A program made the translations under genes and the position numbers. A DNA stretch of 64,000 nucleotides from Ariolimax columbianus. Lineage: Eukaryota > Mollusca > Gastropoda > Stylommatophora > Arionidae. The notes under the pieces are model-generated. The model worked only from the letters and a program-made list of their open reading frames with translations, was not told where the DNA came from and did not search any database. The stretch lies in contig JAVGWX010000009.1 of NCBI GenBank assembly GCA_036924085.1, positions 64,704,512 through 64,768,511 on the forward strand, in the 5' to 3' direction. Shown here one piece after another: positions 62,501-64,000 of this stretch; position 1 is the first letter of the stretch; the number at the start of each line of letters is the position of its first letter.

Positions 62501-63283
62501 TGTTGGTATCCCTAATAAATGCATCTCACCATTAAATCTGAGGACCCATTACTGGGGGTGAAACAATAGGACCCTATATATGAGGTGTTACATGTGAGAA
62601 TGACGACAATCCCTCCATGACTCAGACAAATCTTGTTTTGTAAAAAATGTCTCGGAGAGCCTCATTTGTTACAGGAAATCGAAGAGTAAAAAAAAATTCA
62701 TTTTTTCTTGGAGTGGAGAAGGCGGAGAATCTGTGACAATGGCAGGATATTTACTATTTTAGGTCTGATAAGCTTAAAACTTCCTTGTTCATAATCAAAC
62801 AAGTTTTTGGGATCAAGATGCTGAGCAGCGCATGAGTTGCAGTGGTCAGCGAGCCATAGCTGACTGCTAGCATCAGGGCCAGCGAACCAAAGTTGCCAAG
62901 ACCCTTCTACACCTCCACGCGGTGATCCTGGATAACAGGCTGCAGCAGAGCAGACTGGCTAAGAAGAAGGGATTGAAGAGGAAATGCTAACCCGGTACTC
63001 AAAAAATGCTTGCTGAAGTCAGATGTGTTGGACCGAAAGGTGCAAATATCGCAGTAAAGCTGTAAACTACGACACAACACATTCCGTTCTCTGGACTACA
63101 TTCTGCTACTTAAGCCCTTTCAGGGAATTATAACGGGAGATTGAGAACAAGCCAAACAAAACAAGGTTTTCTTGAGTTAAAAGTAAGATCATTTTGTTTA
63201 TTTCCTATCCAGGGGAACTGCAGAGGTCAATAGGCAGAAGTCGTTGTATGTTACCACTGGAGACTTCTCAAACCCTCTGTTCC
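34610..63283 (+). CDS. Sortilin-type VPS10-domain receptor, 5' part (exons 1-7, incomplete)
   Basis: Seven exons join without frame conflict (phases 0,0,2,0,0,2,1) into about 285 residues. Known role of the family: type I membrane receptors that sort cargo between Golgi, cell surface and endosome/lysosome, binding ligands with a ten-bladed VPS10 beta-propeller. Visible: signal peptide (1 to about 25), propeptide ending in RNKR (57-60), a Cys-containing N-terminus, HVFDN..LALAWAGEDDSGALLVLTT, two Asp boxes (STDHGRTW 144-151; TEDGGQTW 191-198), then LYVTYDNF..VKW and SLYVTTGDFSNPLF. The order follows the start of sortilin (SORT1). The rest of the propeller, the 10CC module, membrane segment and tail must lie beyond 64000. 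SORL1/SorCS-type identity is not excluded. Confidence 0.88.
36449..36685 (+). mobile_element. SINE-2, tRNA-derived
   Basis: GGGGGCTCAGTGGTCTTGAG (A box region) and GCAGATTTGAATCAGGGCGG (B box region) form a tRNA-like head. The body CTGATCTCTGAGTAGTGAGA, GTTAAAAATCTCTTGGCAGT, AACAGCCGCTGCCCAGACAA is repeated at 58120-58250, where the head is missing. Confidence 0.75.
36830..39240 (+). pseudogene. LINE-G-type RT relic, interrupted
   Basis: Worn RT text appears in order: KWVEYISELFEDNRSS (36930), FIDYEKAFGRV (37389-37421), GV*QRCVLFHHLFNIYTQQ (37560-37610), then after a 370-bp insertion (37680-38050) IRYARDTVILAQSGQELQEM (38067-38126), LRQLRWFGHIKRQ-like (38596-38630) and a second worn YLRSTVTTDIKIR piece (39090-39130). 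Motif C reads YARD, so the first catalytic Asp is replaced. Stops throughout. Confidence 0.75.
37680..38050 (+). repeat. Dispersed repeat inserted in the RT relic
   Basis: GTGGTTTGTTAAGAGCAGCA, TACAGGCTACAGGTCTACTT, TAGTGTTTGAGTCTATTAAG and GGTTAACCACCATCCACGGC match 5440-5560 and 58270-58385. The RT frame resumes after it, so it is a later insertion. Confidence 0.65.
39340..41480 (-). pseudogene. LINE-D, RT + RNase H, dead copy
   Basis: From right to left: DLSCAFDTVWRKDLMLKI-like motif A (41280-41220), GVPQ.SVIAPTLFLIYINDK (41130-41080), LHVDDFT motif C (about 41035-41015), TPTFLGVTFDSRLTWKPKIE (40830-40750), then RNase H: WGGSRIYITYYNGD (40110), CTNFRDEATAVHAAM, LILTDSRSVLHA (39920), ALQWIETHCGILGNKKAYEL (39830-39770), and the tail FRLRTGHCRLKAHLHRMDLR with the Cys cluster (39630-39520). 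Several stops and frameshifts. In RNase H the usual EADxLA is KAYELA, with the last Asp changed. Confidence 0.85.
41524..41605 (+). repeat. 41-bp perfect tandem duplication
   Basis: AAATGAGAATCACTAACCAC plus TTTACCAGTCACTGCCCAATG occurs twice (41524 and 41565), about 190 bp before receptor exon 2. Confidence 0.9.
41795..41860 (+). CDS. Receptor exon 2
   Basis: 22 codons, phase 0 to 0, between ctccag and gtaagt. It encodes HVFDNETKYNLALAWAGEDD plus SG, matching the first propeller strand of sortilin (HVFDD...SLSWVGDSTG). Its short length is normal for exons of this family. Confidence 0.88.
43190..44720 (-). pseudogene. LINE endonuclease region with in-frame duplication
   Basis: From the right: RRTIKVVTLNVTDLGFKDTR (44650-44590), VKFMSKAKVWILSISDTRRK, GVNITERARHSVGFLLHPEK, TLIQVYAMCSDN, DDLIVMGDFNGRTEIKRS (GDFN motif, 44235-44180), QIDFILIRH (43985-43960), then the linker LHKLGEGTVRYSVCREVTNV, KATLTTALLKYCR, RNAKRVIKHAREESWKNHGE. 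This is an APE-type endonuclease with the start of the EN-RT linker, and the RT is absent. A 63-bp tandem duplication (43669-43794) adds 21 residues in frame (VCREVTNVFM.LT.E.RDIN). Confidence 0.85.
44880..45152 (+). repeat. Dispersed repeat, copy 2 (pairs with 27660-27935)
   Basis: Shares scattered blocks with 27690-27900 (CCAGGATAATCGGAAGGGAA, GTAAGTTGTCAACGAGTGTA). Ends directly at a 77-bp array. Confidence 0.5.
45153..45383 (+). repeat. 77-bp tandem repeat, three perfect copies
   Basis: Units begin GTCAACTAAAACACTAGAAC at 45153, 45230 and 45307 and end TTAGGGATAACTGCAC. The copies look identical, so the expansion is recent. Confidence 0.95.
45611..45850 (+). mobile_element. SINE-1, full-length tRNA-derived SINE
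   Basis: GCGTGGGCTAGTGGTTAAGT (A box) and GGGTTCGATCCCCGTCACAG (B box GGTTCGATCC) about 40 bp apart give a Pol III promoter. The body is TTACCCCGGTGAAGCAAACC, GCAGACCCTTACATAAAATA, CATGCTGAAGTCAAATGCAC, GGCGCAAAATAAAAACCACA, CGCCTTGGAGATTAAAGAAA, with an A-rich end. Other copies lie at 53840-54880 (split) and 46280-46400. Confidence 0.88.
45895..46275 (+). pseudogene. LINE RNase H relic
   Basis: Pieces in order: TYSNNFHCSNRGTERCC-like, LTDAASILAVLKQKMEMNKK, ISALHALSDTAFSRTF, and KLQTD..KSLDELPHRPEHHV around the HSNIKDNEVADRL position (46150-46190, TCACAGCAATATCAAAGACAATGAAG). It corresponds to the LINE-A RNase H (LLTDALTVVTALKSQ) but is heavily diverged. Confidence 0.6.
46276..46410 (+). mobile_element. 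SINE-1 3' part
   Basis: GAGACCCTTACATAAAATGC, ATGCTGAAGTCGGATGGACT, GGTGCAAAATAAAAACCACA and CGCCGCCTTGTGGAATAGAA match the body of SINE-1. The tRNA-like head is missing. Confidence 0.8.
46411..47214. other. Intronic sequence without recognised element
   Basis: A G-run at 46525-46534. The rest is AT-rich DNA with no sustained ORF. Confidence 0.3.
47215..47752 (-). pseudogene. LINE-D RNase H fragment
   Basis: KIKYNIRLLSQNTDLVLQWI, SANCGILRNEKADELAKVGS (His-region and final Asp), then ESHRAIKK, NTSQKMTALTNLAEIGKDLQ and a worn tail ending in the LINE-D 3' block SFVNLTELEA (about 47245). A stop is present and the first RNase H blocks are missing. Confidence 0.8.
47758..48030 (+). pseudogene. 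LINE-D 3' fragment, head to head with the previous one
   Basis: CRLKAHLQRMG, a partial duplication (ATGCAGACTCAAGGCCCACG), then GLGDTTMCICGTPKQTQKHN, LQDWPGEV and a PHRSRSITSVDQ end. It starts within a few bases of the 5' end of the minus-strand fragment. Confidence 0.8.
48045..48305 (+). pseudogene. LINE-G-type RT remnant
   Basis: VCALSPFLFN (RT motif after QG.) followed by YVNYTDLLTESEQEL, a worn YADDTLLLAESEQEL motif C region, and KLGIQIANK. Too short and broken to place further. Confidence 0.55.
48923..49240 (+). mobile_element. Mariner 5' end, truncated by simple sequence
   Basis: After TA (48921-48922) the terminal repeat CGAGGTGTGTTCAAATGAAACCGGAA is followed by the same leader as the element at 14594 and an encoded IRFLTAEGCQPVDIHHRMQT, VYGDKSVSKTTVKNWTT. 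It stops abruptly at 49240, where CA/TA repeats begin. No 3' end. Confidence 0.85.
49348..49384 (+). repeat. C26 followed by A11 homopolymers
   Basis: A 26-base C run (49348-49373) directly joined to 11 A. Such runs are prone to assembly and polymerase error, so their length is uncertain. Confidence 0.9.
50199..50266 (+). CDS. Receptor exon 3
   Basis: 68 nt, phase 0 to 2, acceptor tttgtccacag, donor AGAAG|gtaagg. Encodes ALLVLTTSDLVFLKPPESTL plus WR and the first two bases of a codon completed as Ser by exon 4. It continues the propeller strand from exon 2 as in sortilin (GVILVLTT..). Confidence 0.88.
50680..51000 (-). mobile_element. CAA-element, inverted copy
   Basis: GTTGAATGCCCACAATGAGT, TTTTGTGCGTCCTAAAAAGG, TAAGTGGCGGATTGTTGTAG, GTGGACCGGGGTCCTCCAGG, GCTTGTTAGCCAGACTGTTG and CCCGTTTCCAGGACGACCAG: the reverse of the copy at 30890-31186, continuing into a CTCTGATCAGTATGTTTTGCC end. 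Confidence 0.75.
51486..51773 (+). CDS. Unrecognised 95-aa ORF
   Basis: Charged and hydrophilic: it begins MTRGKRGGRRKQKQIHSHTS, contains GAHTDTLLAASEPFTRTLDD and ends RPLIYTHAENGDM. No signal peptide or membrane segment. It lies within receptor intron 3 on the sense strand. No family is recognised; it could be chance, a worn transposon piece, or a small gene. No flanking splice or promoter signal supports it. Confidence 0.15.
   Translation: MTRGKRGGRRKQKQIHSHTSMPHPSDIREGKGNIENGAHTDTLLAASEPFTRTLDDVLPLEHVRFRRESEEDPAHISHTINLRPLIYTHAENGDM
52200..52440 (+). repeat. Dispersed repeat block
   Basis: GCCAGGAGGACCCTGATCCA, AAGTACTCCTTGGGATGTAA, GAAGAACCACTGTAACTTGC recur at 55590-55660, and GTGCATGTCTGGTTATATTG recurs at 61600-61620. 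Non-coding. Confidence 0.6.
52440..53030 (-). pseudogene. LINE ORF2 C-terminal region with in-frame 42-bp duplication
   Basis: From the right: MSNNKISLKTKILIYQSCVS, then YGSETWTLLKYDISRPEAFQ, TRNQRHILGIQWHDYIHEVS and TKTGL: the RT-thumb and C-terminal text of an L2/CR1-type LINE (LLYGSETWTL.., RRILGI.W). A perfect 42-bp duplication (52879-52920 and 52921-52962) repeats 14 codons in frame. Contains frameshifts. It ends about 180 bp before receptor exon 4. Confidence 0.75.
53215..53317 (+). CDS. Receptor exon 4 (first Asp box)
   Basis: 103 nt between atttttgtag and the donor AAAAAG|gtatta, entering in phase 2 (AG+C gives Ser) and leaving in phase 0. Encodes TDHGRTWQDWSSHVDDKVFR then KDDGLQRNPHNPKK. 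With the split Ser it forms the Asp box STDHGRTW, equivalent to SEDYGKNF of sortilin. Too short to stand alone, but the phase fit on both sides and the motif make it secure. Confidence 0.85.
53905..54732 (+). mobile_element. LINE-A copy 3, 12-bp target duplication GATCCCCATCAC
   Basis: 828 bp, 5' truncated within the RNase H start and ended by GCAGAAGAAGAAGAAGAAGAA. The exact duplication is at 53893-53904 and 54733-54744. Very close to copies 1 and 2. Confidence 0.93.
53906..54703 (+). CDS. LINE-A RNase H ORF, copy 3
   Basis: Open from HAYTDGS to FFEKIMVTV-stop. All RNase H catalytic positions are present (YTDGS; AEAEALRAAVEE; LLTDALAVV; PSHCNIQGNEEADRLAKE). In the tail KIGCTDECPCG replaces KIGGTDECPCG. 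It has no start codon of its own; any upstream ATG lies in the SINE. Confidence 0.85.
   Translation, partial: HAYTDGSVTNTTQNGGAGAFLNLPNGRKITLSFATGKYTSNFRAEAEALRAAVEEMVTHSENESHIVLLTDALAVVTALKSQKNTELNDLRAALCKLCQPSTPKRVVVQWVPSHCNIQGNEEADRLAKEGARLPQTDTSMTYEESKRLIKARYMTKWETEHTGYTKNDAYYQLNRREQVVVFRLRTGHNRLRYHLFNKLKIGCTDECPCGTGKMTTEHLLQNCPTYEDQREQMWPLPVELQDKLYGSGESLRMTAAFFEKIMVTV
55030..55150 (+). mobile_element. CAA-element 3' end
   Basis: CAACCCGCCACTTTACGTCC, TTTTCAGGGTGCACAAAAGA and CTCATTGTGGGCATTCAACA ending in CAACAACAAC. Same orientation as 30890-31186. Confidence 0.75.
55190..55680 (-). repeat. Rep-A relative joined to other dispersed repeats
   Basis: GTAGTTTACAGCTAAGTTTT, CGTCTTTCAGCCTGACACAT, CCGATTTCAAGATCATCATT and CAGGGCCACCAATTGGAGGC follow the Rep-A order, diverged. 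From 55440, CATACTGATCAAGACCCCCA..GTCTGGCCAACGAGGTGGGA is the inverse of the 62060-62150 repeat, and 55590-55680 matches 52210-52300. Confidence 0.6.
55830..56015 (+). mobile_element. CR1-like LINE 3' end
   Basis: GATTGCTTGGAATGCATTGC, CAATGAATGCATTCAAGAAT, AAATTAGATGCGCATATTTG and GTAGAGTCTTCTGAACCAGT parallel the 3' end of the copy at 9211-9900 on the opposite strand (WN.lp..vv....v..FK..LD). Confidence 0.8.
56516..56776. mobile_element. Mariner-derived MITE, 261 bp
   Basis: Flanked by TA (56514-56515 and 56777-56778). Terminal repeats: CAAGACATGTTCAAATGAAACC on the left, and the complement of GGTTTCATTTTAACATGCCTCG on the right. Inside is the same leader as 14594 and 48923 as far as ATGGTGGGTGTGATGCGGAAT, then the right terminal repeat, so the whole transposase is deleted. 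An (AT)n expansion lies at 56561-56586. Confidence 0.88.
56920..57096 (+). CDS. Receptor exon 5 (second Asp box)
   Basis: 59 codons, phase 0 to 0, acceptor ttgcaacag, donor GAATG|gtttgt (weaker than the other donors). Encodes VYLISYEHFMYVTEDGGQTW, then KRTELTSDESNSISVDEQLE and FHPEPQFEDYVAVISDERM. TEDGGQTW is a canonical Asp box; LEFHPEP..EDYVAVI is the blade-closing HP..DYLLAL pattern of VPS10 domains. Confidence 0.9.
57326..57945 (+). mobile_element. Mariner-like relic with internal deletion
   Basis: Starts after TA (57324-57325) with CGAGGGTAAGTCAGTAATTA. Encodes MTQGLSAKEIHKKMLPVYSE, REVVNNWTNNFSQG (helix-turn-helix region) and then jumps to a C-terminal piece DLAPSETSTCFGALKTHLSR followed by LVKDEQFERAVQK. 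The DDE core between them is absent. Its 3' terminal repeat was not found. A different subfamily from the one at 14594. Confidence 0.75.
58120..58455 (+). mobile_element. SINE-2 3' part plus adjoining dispersed repeat
   Basis: CTGATCTATGGGTAGTGAGA..TTAAAAGCCGCTGCCCGGAC is the body of SINE-2 (see 36449). It is followed at 58265-58450 by the TTAAGAGCAGCTATAGATGG..AAGACGTTAA block seen at 5440 and 37790. Confidence 0.75.
58560..58870 (-). mobile_element. Rep-A copy, diverged
   Basis: GTAGTTTACACTGAGGTGGC, GCACCTTTTGGACTGATACA, CCAGTTTCACTATGATATTT, TTCCAGGACCACCACTTGGA and TCTCTAGCCTCTGCCAGCTC follow the Rep-A order. Confidence 0.65.
59385..59910 (+). pseudogene. LINE RNase H tail containing an inverted duplication
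   Basis: RADALAKDDSKKAQFNHRVP (end of RNase H) is followed, after an inverted 58-bp copy (59472-59529), by LTYREIKN-type text and IIRNQYIHQWR, RPNSPTQKKSTD, CPSRTGGQNPEHILQECPIY and a WSEGTE..LWGS end with a short GAAGAAGAA tail (59905). Same class as LINE-A but a different family. Several stops. Confidence 0.75.
59472..59590. repeat. 58-bp-arm hairpin
   Basis: CATTGGTGTATATACTGATT..GTATGGTCAGGTCA on the left pairs with TGACCTGACCATACAGAG..AATCAGTATATACACCAATG on the right with about four mismatches and almost no loop. Confidence 0.92.
59964..60034 (+). CDS. Receptor exon 6
   Basis: 71 nt, phase 0 to 2, acceptor tcttcctcag, donor AAGTG|gtgagt. Encodes LYVTYDNFLTKAKSIKSKVH then TVK and the first two bases of Trp. 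Corresponds to LWVSKNF...KAVCLAKW of sortilin. Confidence 0.88.
60250..60920 (-). pseudogene. LINE EN-RT linker fragment
   Basis: From the right: ELLRAMFNSVLRLKWLQQTI, FETLLNLADNSTIHTIDTK, then LQRTHATYESCKKIYDTLNK, LVKSSARRNKRRYVNDLTIS and AETAAKTGNSRL. This is the lysine/arginine-rich linker between endonuclease and RT (..RRNKRRY.NDL...AE.AA..GN). Neither domain is included. Confidence 0.7.
60930..61080 (+). pseudogene. RTE-like LINE C-terminal relic
   Basis: KKLWSYIGHVLRRDSNRLPL followed by QAFMWSPSGSRKRGRP: the W.YIGH.LR / G.R.RGRP signature. Opposite in strand to the linker fragment next to it. Confidence 0.7.
61085..62358. repeat. Intron 6 dispersed repeats
   Basis: GTTCCAACACAGCACATGTC (61595), GCAGGTTACAGTGTTACTAT (61848), GGTTACAGTGGCCCTTCCTA (61938) and TTGATCAGTATGTTTCACCT (62132) each have counterparts elsewhere in the window (52405, 52270, 3190, 3966). 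The 118-aa ORF at 61439-61795 lies within this repeat-derived DNA and is not supported as a gene. Confidence 0.5.
62359..62610 (+). repeat. Duplicated remnant of exon 6 donor and intron 6 start
   Basis: GGTCAAGTGGTAAGTTTTGA TGCATACATT repeats the exon 6/intron junction (AGTCAAGTGGTGAGTTTTGA TGTATACATT at 60027), and the homology continues through AAATGCATCTCCCCATTAAA, TTACTGGGGGTGAAACAATA GGACCCC and TATGAGGTGT. Inside, an 85-bp unit is itself doubled (62407 and 62492). An in-frame TAA just upstream of the junction excludes use as an exon. Confidence 0.75.
62815..63165 (+). mobile_element. Rep-A copy, sense strand, nearly full length
   Basis: GATCAAGATGCTGAGCAGCG..CATAGCTGACTGCTAGCATC..TACACCTCCACGCGGTGATC..CTGGATAACAGGCTGCAGCA..TGCTTGCTGAAGTCAGATGT..GGACCGAAAGGTGCAAATAT..TACGACACAACACATTCCGT..GAGATTGAGAACAAGCC. 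It has lost the GAA tail seen in other copies. It sits about 50 bp before receptor exon 7. Confidence 0.8.
63213..63283 (+). CDS. Receptor exon 7
   Basis: 71 nt, phase 2 to 1, acceptor tttcctatccag, donor TTCC|gtaagt. The first G completes the Trp codon, then GTAEVNRQKSLYVTTGDFSN PLF follows. It matches the next VPS10 strand (WG....LFVTT). The next exon, entering in phase 1, lies beyond this window. Confidence 0.86.
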
Positions 63284-64000
63284 GTAAGTACAATTGTCAC
63301 ATCATAATGGAAACTGTGCTGGAAATTTAACAAATTTGTCACAAACTTATACATTCTCACTGTCATCTGGTGTCATGCTGTCTAGTATAGATGATCCTGG
63401 AATTATTTGAAAATTTACACTATATAAAATAGACTTTGAAAAAAGAGAAATTCATATTACATAACATTACTTTAATTTTAAAATGTTATATATTACATAA
63501 AATTACCTCAAATTTCATCATTTATATTACATAAAATTGTATTTCATTTATTAAATTTTCATTACATTTCTCATTGACCTGAAAAGGACATGACATCATA
63601 GTCTAAGGCTGCACTTTTCTTTACGACATATCCAGTGCAGGAATCCTATTAGGAGATCAACTGCCTTTGTGGGCTGCACTATTGGCATGAGAAAGGGAAA
63701 GATATGTATATTTTAATTTAACCAGAACTGTCAATTTCAGAATGCATTATGACCAGCCGGTATCACGAGCATATCAAATACAGGTCTCTGGTTCACGAGC
63801 TAGGAGCAAATGCCGATGGGTCAAGGGTGTCTCTGACACCCTCAGGAAGTTACACTTAACGACAGCACAAGCCTCCCACTTGACGATAACACAAAATCTA
63901 CGAATCCCGTCTCTTCTCTGTGACGCTGTATAGCAAGGGAAGTAGGACAAATGAAGAAGAAGAAAAACCAAAGTTATGGACCCAAGAGGGAATGCAAAAG
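63284..64000. other. Receptor intron 7, start
   Basis: AT-rich with an internal repeat TATTACATAAAATTACCTCA / TATTACATAAAATTGTATTT (63490-63545). No further exon is visible. Confidence 0.5.

Overview
This is a 64 kb piece of an animal nuclear genome. The evidence is split coding exons with GT..AG introns, several non-LTR retrotransposon (LINE) families, tRNA-derived SINEs, mariner and hAT DNA transposons, and many satellite-like tandem arrays. There are no operons and no prokaryotic gene organisation. LINEs carrying RNase H, RTE/CR1-like LINEs and SINEs with a shared internal domain fit a lophotrochozoan such as a mollusc, but that placement is a low-confidence inference.

The one host gene I can support is the 5' part of a sortilin-type VPS10-domain receptor on the + strand. 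Seven coding exons (34610-34906, 41795-41860, 50199-50266, 53215-53317, 56920-57096, 59964-60034, 63213-63283) join with matching splice phases. They encode about 285 residues: signal peptide, propeptide ending in a furin-type RNKR site, and the first blades of the VPS10 beta-propeller with two Asp-box motifs. The gene runs off the right edge. Its start lies only about 340 bp downstream of a dead LINE and is preceded by two CACGTG motifs close to the lysosomal CLEAR consensus.

The rest is mobile and repetitive DNA. From 1 to 34 kb (upstream of the gene) there is a mariner element split by a later insertion, an hAT MITE, CR1-like and RTE-like LINE tails, a young RT/RNase H LINE (called LINE-A here; copies at 12057-14121, 25573-26453 and 53905-54732, each flanked by an exact 12-bp target duplication), a fold-back mariner derivative (14594-15338), a near-perfect 73-bp array of about 23 copies (15580-17256), three kinds of tRNA-derived SINE, and a long EN+RT LINE relic (31840-34270). 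The introns hold more of the same: LINE-D, endonuclease-bearing LINE fragments, SINEs, mariner MITEs, a hairpin from an inverted duplication (59472-59590) and a duplicated remnant of the exon 6 splice-donor region (62359-62610).

Family letters used below are local labels: LINE-A (RNase H, GAA tail), LINE-B (RTE-like, GAT tail), LINE-D (RNase H family with a different zinc-knuckle end), LINE-G (EN+RT, RTE-like), Rep-A (about 350-bp non-coding element with GAA tail), SINE-1/2/3 (tRNA-like heads), CAA-element (dispersed repeat with CAA tail). No new molecular system was found. The strongest observations are the receptor gene model and the transposon structures.
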